A stretch of DNA of 64,000 nucleotides. It comes from Stanieria sp964562685. GTDB lineage: Bacteria; Cyanobacteriota; Cyanobacteriia; Cyanobacteriales; Xenococcaceae. The position numbers and the translations under genes are program-made. This document shows, in pieces, positions 54,650 through 62,340 of this stretch (positions are counted from its first letter, which is position 1; every line of letters begins with the position of its first letter). The stretch covers positions 57,513 through 121,512 of the forward strand of contig CAZLUP010000007.1 in NCBI GenBank assembly GCA_964562685.1. The letters run 5' to 3'. The notes beneath the pieces were generated by a model. The model was given only the letters and a program-made list of their open reading frames with translations. It did not search any database and was not told the origin of the DNA.

Positions 54650-54748
54650 GATTTTTTAGAGTTGTATCGTGCAATGATAGTATATTTTACAGTAGCAATT
54701 TTAGTCAGCCTGTTTGCATCCAGGGGTTAAGTTTGCTTTAGTTATAAT

Positions 54749-55243
54749 TTAATCTTTTAAATTTTTTAATCTTTTGACATAAACCCGATCGCATCGAGCG
54801 GTTTCTATGCCTGTTGTTGGTTGATAACCAGTTTTTTCATACAAGTTTACTGCTTCTTGTAAAACGGAAGCCGTCTCTACCCAAATTTCTTTAAAATTAG
54901 CAAGTGCGATCGCTTTTTCTAACTCTTGTAGTAAATATCTACCTAATCCCTTTTGTCTGACTGAAGGTAATAGATACATTTTGCGAATTTCTACGGCTCG
55001 CTCACCTCTCGTAATGGGATAATAAGCTCCAGTGCCAACTAGTTGATTGGCTTGTTCTACTACCCAAAACTCTCCACCTCTTGCTAAATAAGCAGTTTCG
55101 ATTTCAATGACATCTTTATCCGCTTCATCAGGTTGCCAGGGTAAACCATATTCGGTCAAAACTTGTCTAATAACTGCTGCTGCTGATTCTCGGTCTTTTG
55201 GTTGCCAATTTCTAATTAAAAACTCTTCATAATATTTCTTCAT
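54749..55243 (-). CDS. GNAT-family N-acetyltransferase
   Basis: 164 residues from the ATG at 55243 (MKKYYEEFLIRNWQPKD); a TTG at 55255 is a less likely start. Acetyl-CoA site is in EIRKMYLLPSVRQKGLGRYLLQELE (R-x2-G-x-G/A); the following IWVETASVLQEAVNLYEKTGYQP is the usual motif B. Substrate unknown. Confidence 0.85.
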   Translation of the reverse strand: MKKYYEEFLIRNWQPKDRESAAAVIRQVLTEYGLPWQPDEADKDVIEIETAYLARGGEFWVVEQANQLVGTGAYYPITRGERAVEIRKMYLLPSVRQKGLGRYLLQELEKAIALANFKEIWVETASVLQEAVNLYEKTGYQPTTGIETARCDRVYVKRLKNLKD

Positions 55244-55425
55244 GGCTTTGAGCAATTTAATACAAGCAAATTAAAACCTCACTCACAAATACAGATGAGC
55301 CAATAATTGATTTTTGTTCCTAATCTCACTCAATCAATTGCATTAACATATGATTAATTGTTGATAGTTGATTGTTCTTTATTACTTAATCTTTGGTAAC
55401 TGGTCACTGGTAACTGATAACTGTC

Positions 55426-56019
55426 TTAGCTGTGTATTCGTGGTTCCGGATATAAATTAGCTAAAATTTCACTTTCAATAGTCGATAACTCATCTAAACG
55501 CTGTTCGACTGCTTTGGCTTCACAATATTCATTAGCTAATAACCAATAAATTCCATAGTGACGAGCTTCTGATGCCATTAAACTTCGATAAAATTTAGCC
55601 AAGTCTGGTTCGGGACAATATTCTCCCAATAATCCTAATCTTTCGTGAGAACGAGCTTCAATTAAAGCCGAAACTAATAAGCAATCTAACAAACGATCTG
55701 GTTCTTGATGGCGAATTTGTGCTTTCAATTTAGCACCATAGGGAGGAGAGTTTAAAGGTGCTAAAGCAATTCCTCGACGATCTAACCACTGATTTACCTG
55801 CTCGAAATGCTCTAATTCTTCTTTAGCGATCGCGGTTAATTGCCGAACTAGCTTATGAAAAGAAGGATAGCGAAACATCATATTGATTGCTACTCCGGCA
55901 GCTTTCCTTTCACAATGAGAATGATCGAGTAAAATTGTATCTAAATTCGCGATCGCGAGTTTGACCCAAGATAAATTGGTTGGCTGCTTTAAGATTTTAA
56001 TCTTAGCTGCTGTAGACAA
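55426..56019 (-). CDS. miaE: tRNA-(ms2io6A37)-hydroxylase MiaE
   Basis: 197 residues. A di-iron ferritin-like four-helix bundle: DHSHCERKAAG, EELEHFEQV, EARSHERLGLLG and SEARHYGIYW supply the Glu and His ligands in order, matching the MiaE family. It hydroxylates the isopentenyl group of modified A37 in tRNAs using O2. Length normal. Confidence 0.92.
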   Translation of the reverse strand: MSTAAKIKILKQPTNLSWVKLAIANLDTILLDHSHCERKAAGVAINMMFRYPSFHKLVRQLTAIAKEELEHFEQVNQWLDRRGIALAPLNSPPYGAKLKAQIRHQEPDRLLDCLLVSALIEARSHERLGLLGEYCPEPDLAKFYRSLMASEARHYGIYWLLANEYCEAKAVEQRLDELSTIESEILANLYPEPRIHS

Positions 56020-56363
56020 ATTAAACCTCTACTTCTCACTGGGGAACTATAGTCATCACAGGCACTGCACAAAGCTTACAAGCAAGCGATGCAGATTTGC
56101 TCCTACGCTCCTTCTTTTCAAGGAAGTGTACCAATAACCAGTTAATTTTGTACATATTTAATTGAGCGTGATGTCAATCCTTATTTAATTATTCTTTATA
56201 TAATATGATGTAGTTGAAATCAGGAAAAAATATTCAAAATACCGCCTAATCATCCCAAAAGAAATTGGGAATCCTAAGTTAATAGGTTAATAGTCTAGTC
56301 TTATCACTAAAGGTCTGGAAAGTTCAAGATAATCATTGATATTTTAGGTAGTAAAAAATTAAT
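56020..56363. other. AT-rich intergenic region
   Basis: 344 bases between divergent miaE and the phosphatase gene. 56041-56110 is GC-richer with no recognised family; 56150-56220 is AT-rich. No tRNA or gene found. Confidence 0.45.
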
Positions 56364-57113
56364 ATGACCAATCAACGCCGAATCATAATAGGAGATGTAC
56401 ACGGTCACTACGATGCCTTAATCGCCTTATTAGATGCAATTGCGCCAAATAGTGATGATCAAGTTTATTTTTTGGGAGATTTAATCGATAGAGGTCCAAA
56501 AAGTGCCGATGTTGTCGATTTTGTGATCCGCAACCAATATCAATGTTTAAGGGGTAATCATGAAGAAATGTTACTAGATGTAGTTGGGAGTGGACAAGTT
56601 TCGATTGAATTCTATCAAGGATGGCTCTATAGTGGCGGTCATGCTACTGTAACAAGTTATGATAGCAAAATCCCTCAAGACCATATTGATTGGATCAAAA
56701 CTTTACCCCTTTATCTCGATCTCGGAGACATTTGGTTAGTTCATGCAGGAGTTTGTCCCAGACTTGCTTTAGAAGAACAAAATTCCGAACAGTTTTGTTG
56801 GATCAGAGAAGAATTTCATAGCATTAACGAACCGTATTTCAAAGATAAATTAATTATTACTGGTCATACTATTACCTTTACCTTACCAGGAGTTCAACCA
56901 GGACAAATAGCTGCTGGTGCAGGTTGGTTGGATATTGAAACTGGTGCTTATCATCAAAATAGCGGATGGCTAACAGCCTTAGATATTGATAGTGGCAAAG
57001 TCTATCAAATTAATACCCAAAGTAACTGTTTACGAACAATGCCTTTAAAAAGAGCGATTGCTAATGTCGATCCTACCCAAATTACACCAAGAAAAGTACG
57101 CCGAAGAGCATAA
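56364..57113 (+). CDS. Metallophosphatase (PPP-type/Ap4A hydrolase-like)
   Basis: 249 residues. PPP signatures in order: IIGDVHGHYDALIALLDAI (GDxHG), FLGDLIDRGPKSADVV (GDxxDRG), LRGNHEEMLLDV (GNHE), LVHAGVCPRL and ITGHTITF. This is the bacterial PrpA/diadenosine-tetraphosphatase-like clade, able to remove protein phosphate or hydrolyse Ap4A; sequence alone does not decide. A basic tail ends PRKVRRRA. Confidence 0.9.
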   Translation: MTNQRRIIIGDVHGHYDALIALLDAIAPNSDDQVYFLGDLIDRGPKSADVVDFVIRNQYQCLRGNHEEMLLDVVGSGQVSIEFYQGWLYSGGHATVTSYDSKIPQDHIDWIKTLPLYLDLGDIWLVHAGVCPRLALEEQNSEQFCWIREEFHSINEPYFKDKLIITGHTITFTLPGVQPGQIAAGAGWLDIETGAYHQNSGWLTALDIDSGKVYQINTQSNCLRTMPLKRAIANVDPTQITPRKVRRRA

Positions 57114-57205
57114 AACAGTTATCAGTTACCAATTACCAGTTACCAATTATCCGTTACCAGTATCAACAATTAATCATATTTTAATGCAATTGATTGAGAG
57201 CTATC

Positions 57206-57586
57206 TTATTCAGCTAATTGACTAATTTGTTTAGCTAAATCAAAATCTTTTTGAGTAATGCCCCCCGCGTCGTGGGTAGTCAGATTAACAGTAACTTTGT
57301 TATAAGAAATCATCAGATCGGGGTGATGTCCTGCTGCTTCAGCAGGTTCAACTAACTTATTCACAAATGCGATCGCCTCAACAAAATCTTTGAATTGAAA
57401 AGTACGAGTAATTGTTTTGCCGTCAGTAGTCCAACCTGATAAATTTTGAATTTTTTGGTTGATTTCAGTTTGGTTAAGTAGCATGGTTTCTGCACTTGCT
57501 TCAATAATTTTAATATTATTGATTAATAGTAAAATAGCCCCAAAAGCTACTAATAATTTTAATATTTTTTGAAATGGTAGCAACAT
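57206..57586 (-). CDS. Pterin-4a-carbinolamine dehydratase with N-terminal export-like sequence
   Basis: 126 residues. The C-terminal ~90 residues are a PCD domain: LSGWTTDGKTITRTFQFKDF, AGHHPDLMISYNKVTVNLTT and HDAGGIT carry the His-His and His-Asp active site. The N-terminal ~33 residues (KILKLLVAFGAILLLINNIK ending ASAET) look like a signal peptide or membrane anchor. A start at an internal ATG (57484) would give an ordinary cytoplasmic PCD of ~92 residues, so the location depends on the true start. PCD recycles tetrahydrobiopterin or acts as a coactivator; a periplasmic one would be odd. Confidence 0.85.
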   Translation of the reverse strand: MLLPFQKILKLLVAFGAILLLINNIKIIEASAETMLLNQTEINQKIQNLSGWTTDGKTITRTFQFKDFVEAIAFVNKLVEPAEAAGHHPDLMISYNKVTVNLTTHDAGGITQKDFDLAKQISQLAE

Positions 57587-57666
57587 CGGTCAATAAATTG
57601 ATTAAGTTTTTTAGTTAATTAAGTATCCTGCCATAATTTTGGGATTATTTAAAATTAAATTTAAGC

Positions 57667-58311
57667 TCAGAATTCAATTGAGGTAATTTCAAGTAATTCT
57701 TGTTGTAAATTAGCTCGAGCTTGATCTTCTAAGTGATTAAAAAAATATTCTGTTTGATAAATTCTAGTTCTAGCCAAAAAACTTTCTAGAATTTTTTTTC
57801 TACCAAGATAATAATCTGCTTTAGAAAGCCAAGCATATTCTTGTCGTATTGCTTGACTATAAATTTGATATTCAGTTTGATTTGCACCAAGAATTGATAA
57901 ATCTGCATCTAAAAAAAATTGACTATCAAAATCTTCAGATGTTGTTTGATGGATTTGAGTTTGTAAAATTAATTGTTTAACTGATTGAATAATCCAATTA
58001 TCTATTTCTAAACGAGTTAAAACTTGTTCGGCATAAGCTGCACTTTTCACTTCATTATCTTGCGCTTGCGAATCATAGATTACATCATGAAACCAAATAG
58101 CTAATTCAATGACTGGAAAATTGCTTGCTTGCTCTCTCATTAAATTAGCTACAGTTAATAATTGTTCGATATGTTGAAGATTGTGATAATATCTTGTCGG
58201 ATCAGAATAAGCATTGACTAAATCATTAAAGATTGATTCATCTAAAAGCAAATTTATTTTTAAACTTTGAAATAAATTATCCCACTTAACTTTGAGTTGT
58301 CTCAACTTCAT
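57667..58311 (-). CDS. HD-domain phosphohydrolase (predicted metal-dependent)
   Basis: 214 residues. YSDPTRYYHNLQHIEQLL (H-x3-H), LAIWFHDVIYDSQAQDNEVK (HD) and FDSQFFLDADLSILGANQ (D) form the HD metal site, typical of the YGK1-like family. Overlaps the SelO stop by 4 bp (ATGA), so the two are translationally coupled and probably one operon, selO first. Confidence 0.85.
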   Translation of the reverse strand: MKLRQLKVKWDNLFQSLKINLLLDESIFNDLVNAYSDPTRYYHNLQHIEQLLTVANLMREQASNFPVIELAIWFHDVIYDSQAQDNEVKSAAYAEQVLTRLEIDNWIIQSVKQLILQTQIHQTTSEDFDSQFFLDADLSILGANQTEYQIYSQAIRQEYAWLSKADYYLGRKKILESFLARTRIYQTEYFFNHLEDQARANLQQELLEITSIEF

Positions 58312-59741
58312 TCCTTAGCTTGAATTGTTGCAATTAAATCATAAAAAGGTTGCCAATTATCTTCATCAACAATTGGTTGCCAAATTGATTCTATAACAGG
58401 ACGAAGTAAAGCAGTTTTAGGATTATAAAAACTTAAGCGATCGCCGATTAAATCCATTTCTTCTGGTGGCAATTGATTTAAGCAACGATGGTACAATTTA
58501 CGCCAATAATCACTAACTTCTTGAGATACAGAAGCAAAGAAATTATTTTCTAAAATTAAAGAACTATCTTCACGCCAACCATAATTAAAACCTGCTGCTA
58601 ACTCAGCAAAAAAAGCATGATAACCAATATCGGTATTTCTGAGTAATTTAATCGTTGCTTCTAATAATTCTTCTGCTGCCAACCCAGATAAGTTTTGGAA
58701 ACCTAATTTATTAAGCATTAATTGATGATATGTAACAGCATAACAATCTTCAAATTGAGCCAAACCAGCCTCTAAATCAGACTTAGCAATTATCATCCCT
58801 AAAGGTAATTGCAACATTTCCAAATTTAACCTACAAATAAAAGGCTGATTCCCATAACTATAGCGTCCACCATAGTCAAAATAAGCTGCTGTAAAATGAG
58901 GATTATAAGTAGGGATAAAAGCATAAGGACCATAATCAAAACTTTCCCCAGTAATCGACATATTATCTGTATTAAGTACGCCATGACAGAAACCTGCTGC
59001 CATCCATTGGGCTGCCAATTGAGCGACTCTTTCAACTAATTGGGCATAAAACTTGGCGTATTTATCTTCTGTGTTAGCAATATTTGGATAATAAATTTCA
59101 ATTACATGATCCAATAATTTTTGAATTAAATCAGGACGTTGAAGATAATGCAGCCTTTCAAACGTACCAAACCTAATATGGGAACGACTAAAACGCACCA
59201 TTACTGAAGAACGAGTAGGAGAAGGTTCATCACCCCGCCAAAGTGCTTCCCCTGTTTCGACCATACTCAGACAACGAGAAGTTTTAACCCCTAATTGATG
59301 CAAAGCTTCTGCTGCTAATACCTCTCTGACACCACCTTTAAGGGTTAATCTCCCGTCAGCAGTACGAGAATAAGGAGTTCTGCCCGATCCTTTGGTACCA
59401 AAATCATACAATTCTCCATCTGTACCTCTTACCTGTCCGTAAAGAAATCCTCTTCCATCTCCTAAAAAGGGATTATATTCGCCAAATTGATAGCCATGAT
59501 AACGTAAGGCTAAAAAAGGTTGTATTCCTTGGAATTTCCCAAAAGCCTCAATAAAATGCTCATCTTTAACCGATTTAGAATCTAATCCGAGTAATGGTAA
59601 TAAAGAGTCATTGCGAAAACGGAGAATCTGTTGAGGAAATTCCACTGCTGCAACTTCATCGTAGTAATCATCGCCTAAATTTTCTAAGGCTGGTTCGTAT
59701 TCAAGACTGAGAAAAGGATTAAAGCTAGTTGAAGTCATCAA
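58308..59741 (-). CDS. selO: Protein AMPylator SelO (YdiU/UPF0061)
   Basis: 477 residues. Pseudokinase-fold features: GQVRGTDGELYDFGTKGSGR (GTKGSG P-loop), LKGGVREVLAAEALHQLGV, RFSRSHIRFGTFERLH, FCHGVLNTDNMSITG (HGxxNxDN) and DYGPYAF. SelO transfers AMP to Ser, Thr or Tyr of proteins and is linked to redox stress. The E. coli and human proteins end in a Cys-x-x-Sec/Cys; this one ends at QAKE with no such tail. Upstream of the HD gene, overlapping it by 4 bp. Confidence 0.9.
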   Translation of the reverse strand: MMTSTSFNPFLSLEYEPALENLGDDYYDEVAAVEFPQQILRFRNDSLLPLLGLDSKSVKDEHFIEAFGKFQGIQPFLALRYHGYQFGEYNPFLGDGRGFLYGQVRGTDGELYDFGTKGSGRTPYSRTADGRLTLKGGVREVLAAEALHQLGVKTSRCLSMVETGEALWRGDEPSPTRSSVMVRFSRSHIRFGTFERLHYLQRPDLIQKLLDHVIEIYYPNIANTEDKYAKFYAQLVERVAQLAAQWMAAGFCHGVLNTDNMSITGESFDYGPYAFIPTYNPHFTAAYFDYGGRYSYGNQPFICRLNLEMLQLPLGMIIAKSDLEAGLAQFEDCYAVTYHQLMLNKLGFQNLSGLAAEELLEATIKLLRNTDIGYHAFFAELAAGFNYGWREDSSLILENNFFASVSQEVSDYWRKLYHRCLNQLPPEEMDLIGDRLSFYNPKTALLRPVIESIWQPIVDEDNWQPFYDLIATIQAKE

Positions 59742-59893
59742 TACAATACATGAACTAGATACATTGGTTTTACTTTAACCAAATTCCAATTTCTCTGTAT
59801 ATATATCGGTTAAGGAATATTTTTCCTCAACTGGAAATTGTCTAGACAGTTTAAATATTTTCATTGCTGCTTCAAAGGCTATTTGATCAACCT

Positions 59894-60643
59894 TCAAATC
59901 TTCATGAGTTTTGACTTTGTTTTTATTTTCTCTTTCCATATGTTTCTAATCTCCCCGTCTTCTAATCCCCTAGTCTCCCCATCAAGAAAGGTAGTCGGTC
60001 TTTTCTTGGGACGAGGTGGTTGAATTTGATCTAGAGGTATGAGTTTATCTGGTGCAAATATCTCATCTAGATACCAATTGTCCTGGGATAAAACATCCCA
60101 AATATCGACTAAACGGCGGAATTTACGGGCTTTGTCACCCATCTTTAAAATCCAACCTCCAACAGTACGCTGTACATCCATGCAAGCTTGATGGGCGAGT
60201 CTGATAACTCTTTTGAATGATTGACGCACGATAGGAGATATATCTCTAGCACGACGGATGATGTTTTTGGCTTTGTTTAATTCTTCAGTCAGTTGCTCGT
60301 TTTCTTGTTTGAGTCGAGCGTTTTCTTCTTTTAAGGCGATGATTTCTTTTTCTAGTTCAGTTTTAGTTGGTTCAGATAAATCGCTAAAAGGTATTTCTGT
60401 AGATGATTCAATTGGATGGGATGTAATGGGAGTAATATCGTTGACGGGAGGGCAATCGTAACCACCTCGGTCTAATTGAACTGACCATCTGGGGGGATAA
60501 GTGCGTTCTACTGGACGAATGAGTATTCCACTAAATTGGGTGTCGCCGTAGAGGTAGACTCGTTGAGAGGGTTGTAAGGTTGTTTGGTTCTGTAGTTGTC
60601 TATGATGGTTGGTTTGGTTTATATTTAAATCCATATTGGTCAT
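59894..60643 (-). CDS. Coiled-coil protein of unknown function
   Basis: 249 residues. The N-terminal ~60 residues contain RVYLYGDTQFSGILIRPVER and WSVQLDRGGYD, an SH3-like beta segment. Then come a leucine-zipper coiled coil (LEKEIIALKEENARLKQENE) and an Arg-rich domain with RRARDISPIVRQSFKRVIRL and MDVQRTVGGWILKMGDKARK. The C-terminal tail (FLDGETRGLEDGEIRN) reads through a GGGGAGACTAGGGGATTAG-type sequence also found in intergenic DNA (52900s), so the tail is probably repeat-derived and the original end lay upstream. It may be cyanobacterial replication- or nucleoid-related, but I cannot name it. Confidence 0.6.
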   Translation of the reverse strand: MTNMDLNINQTNHHRQLQNQTTLQPSQRVYLYGDTQFSGILIRPVERTYPPRWSVQLDRGGYDCPPVNDITPITSHPIESSTEIPFSDLSEPTKTELEKEIIALKEENARLKQENEQLTEELNKAKNIIRRARDISPIVRQSFKRVIRLAHQACMDVQRTVGGWILKMGDKARKFRRLVDIWDVLSQDNWYLDEIFAPDKLIPLDQIQPPRPKKRPTTFLDGETRGLEDGEIRNIWKEKIKTKSKLMKI

Positions 60644-60812
60644 AGTTCTACTGTGATCGATTTGCCAAAAGAGCGATCGTCTACCGTGTCAAAGTCAGCG
60701 ATCGCTTTTTTGTTTTCTAATTATATATTATAAAATACGTTATAAAACTATTTTTCTAAAAGTGGGTGGTGATATAATGTATTTAATTTTGTATGAAACC
60801 CCAATAAGTTTG

Positions 60813-61031
60813 ATGGCAAAAAAGATACATCCAAATAGTCTCGCCAATTTAAGTGGTAGACCAAAAGCTTATCTGGATGAAGAGAAAAAAAGACGCAGCT
60901 TGACTGTTACGGATACTGGATGGAAAGGAGCGCAACCCATAATTAGACAGGCAGGATGCGCTAGTGTTTCTGAGTTTATTGAAAAATTAGGACGAGGACA
61001 GATAGACTTTAAACTGTTTGAGTCAGCATAA
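60813..61031 (+). CDS. Small DNA-accessory-like protein, copy 1 (intact)
   Basis: 72 residues from the ATG at 60813 (MAKKIHPNSLANLSGRPKAY); earlier in-frame starts exist, but the paralogue at 61220 also begins just before IHPNSLANL. Conserved pieces: HPNSLANL, GRPKAYLDEEKKRRSLTVT, SVSEFIEKLGRGQI. Basic middle, C-terminal helix. A recurrent small cyanobacterial family whose function I do not know; CopG-like DNA binding is possible. Confidence 0.6.
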   Translation: MAKKIHPNSLANLSGRPKAYLDEEKKRRSLTVTDTGWKGAQPIIRQAGCASVSEFIEKLGRGQIDFKLFESA

Positions 61032-61219
61032 AAGCTAATTTTATGTCCTAAAATCATGGTCGAAGTGCGATCGCGTTAATTCCGCCAAGAATTTATACGG
61101 CGATCGCTAATTACCAAGATAATCTATTACATACATATTTAATAGATATTTTCTTTTTTTTTTATATTTGTATATGTAAATCCCTAATTGTGAGGCTTTT
61201 TGACACCACAAAAACTAAG

Positions 61220-61456
61220 ATGGAAAACCAAAAGAAGAAGAAAAAGGAAATTCATCCTAACTCACTAGCTAATTTAACCAGTCACGAGGGAAGACCCCAA
61301 CAATACGAAAGTAAAAAGGAAAGAAGAAATGTTTCCGTAACTCCAGAAGGATGGGAATGATTTGACAGACTAGCCAAGCAGTATGGATGTTCTAATAAAT
61401 CAGATTTTATTGAAAAGTTAGGTAGGGGTTTAATCAAGCTGCAAATTTCTGCTTAG
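61220..61456 (+). pseudogene. Small DNA-accessory-like protein, copy 2, with an in-frame TGA
   Basis: 79-codon frame paralogous to copy 1 (IHPNSLANL, GRPQQYESKKERRNVSVT, SDFIEKLGRGLI), interrupted at codon 47 by TGA (61358-61360), where the context GWE-stop-FDRL suggests an original GGA. The downstream half keeps its reading frame and codon quality, so the stop is recent or the base is wrong. Confidence 0.65.
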
Positions 61457-61622
61457 TGAGCTTGGGTTTTTTTCATTTTATGTCTAATAATTAGCGATCT
61501 TTGTATTCGATCTTTAAACGTATAATTGAAAAATAGAGATCGCTATAAAAACTCAAATTACTCCAACAAGCGATCGCTTTTAAGACTCAAGCGAACATCG
61601 ATTGTTACTAGGTATTTAAAAT

Positions 61623-61708
61623 TGTTAACGGTAAAGTTGAGCCGCCGCAGACAAACTTCACTATCCACCGATAACCTTGATATGGTCGGCTCCAGCGCAG
61701 TGTTAGGC
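61623..61708 (-). other. attC-like recombination site of an integron cassette
   Basis: Read on the minus strand: R'' GCCTAAC (61708-61702), then CTGGAGCCGACC as L'', a ~40-base central part, GGCGGCTCAAC as L', and GTTAACA as R' (61629-61623). GAGCCG pairs with CGGCTC. The TAA of GCCTAAC is the stop codon of hicB, a usual arrangement in cassettes. R' departs from GTTRRRY at two positions, which is expected where the following sequence is not a cassette. Confidence 0.6.
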
Positions 61709-61918
61709 GGTGACCTCAATATAGGCTGATGAGGTTGTGGGGTGTGGAATCTCTAATCCTTCCAACTTCAACCCATCCAGATGAAACTCTACTGCCTCAC
61801 GCATATTTTGTTCAACTTCTTCACGGGTTGCCCCCGTCGAGACACATCCTGGTAAGTCGGGAGAATAGGCAGAATATCCAGTGTCTGTCTTCTCAATTAC
61901 GATAAGATACTGCATCAT
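61703..61918 (-). CDS. hicB: HicB antitoxin
   Basis: 71 residues. IVIEKTDTGYSAYSPDLPGCVSTG and REEVEQNMREAVEFHLDGL are typical of the HicB partial RNase-H fold that sequesters HicA. It overlaps the hicA stop by 4 bp (hicA first). There is no separate DNA-binding domain, so regulation of the promoter by this short HicB is uncertain. Its stop codon lies in the attC-like site. Confidence 0.92.
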   Translation of the reverse strand: MMQYLIVIEKTDTGYSAYSPDLPGCVSTGATREEVEQNMREAVEFHLDGLKLEGLEIPHPTTSSAYIEVTA

Positions 61919-62100
61919 TTCAGTCCTGCTTGTTTCAAGATACTATCCAACGTTCCTGGAGCCAGATCGTCACCTGGTTTTCCTGGTACAGTGACTAAAC
62001 CCCGCTTGCTGGAATGTTTGTATTGACGATGGCTGCCTCGTGTCCGAGCCAAATACCAGCCATCTTGTTCGATTAGTTTGATTATATCTCTGACTTTCAT
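61915..62100 (-). CDS. hicA: HicA mRNA interferase toxin
   Basis: 61 residues. Double-stranded-RNA-binding-like fold with the catalytic His in RTRGSHRQYKHSSKRGLVTV, an N-terminal MKVRDIIKLIEQDGW and C-terminal GTLDSILKQAGL. It cleaves mRNA when free of HicB. First gene of the pair, with the ATG just inside the presumed cassette start. Confidence 0.93.
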   Translation of the reverse strand: MKVRDIIKLIEQDGWYLARTRGSHRQYKHSSKRGLVTVPGKPGDDLAPGTLDSILKQAGLK

Positions 62101-62294
62101 CCCTAAAGCTTATGGACAGGGCAGGGAGTTGTCAATGGAATTATGCGTAGCTCAAACTTTTAGCAATCAAGCTGTGTCAATAAATCTAACTTCAATTTAC
62201 TAGGACGACTTAAAAAATAGCGATCGCTTTAGGATAAATAGTAATAAATTTATTAATACTGTGGTAAGAATAGTTTATGAATTGGAAAGGCTGT

Positions 62295-62315
62295 GTTTCG
62301 AGTTGACCTCGAAAC
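62295..62315 (-). terminator. Perfect hairpin after serS
   Basis: GTTTCGAG-TTGAC-CTCGAAAC, 8-bp perfect stem, 26 bases after the serS stop. There is no clear U-tract, so it may be a transcript-stabilising hairpin rather than an intrinsic terminator. Confidence 0.45.
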
Positions 62316-62340
62316 CTTGTACGCCCCGTTCCCTAATAAT

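Noticed and set aside
61358..61360. Selenocysteine or readthrough at the TGA of the small paralogue
   Set aside because: The position is expected to be Gly and no SECIS-like stem follows; simple nonsense is more likely.
61526..61729. 67-codon plus-strand frame overlapping the attC-like site
   Set aside because: Composition is not protein-like, and it overlaps hicB and the recombination site on the opposite strand.
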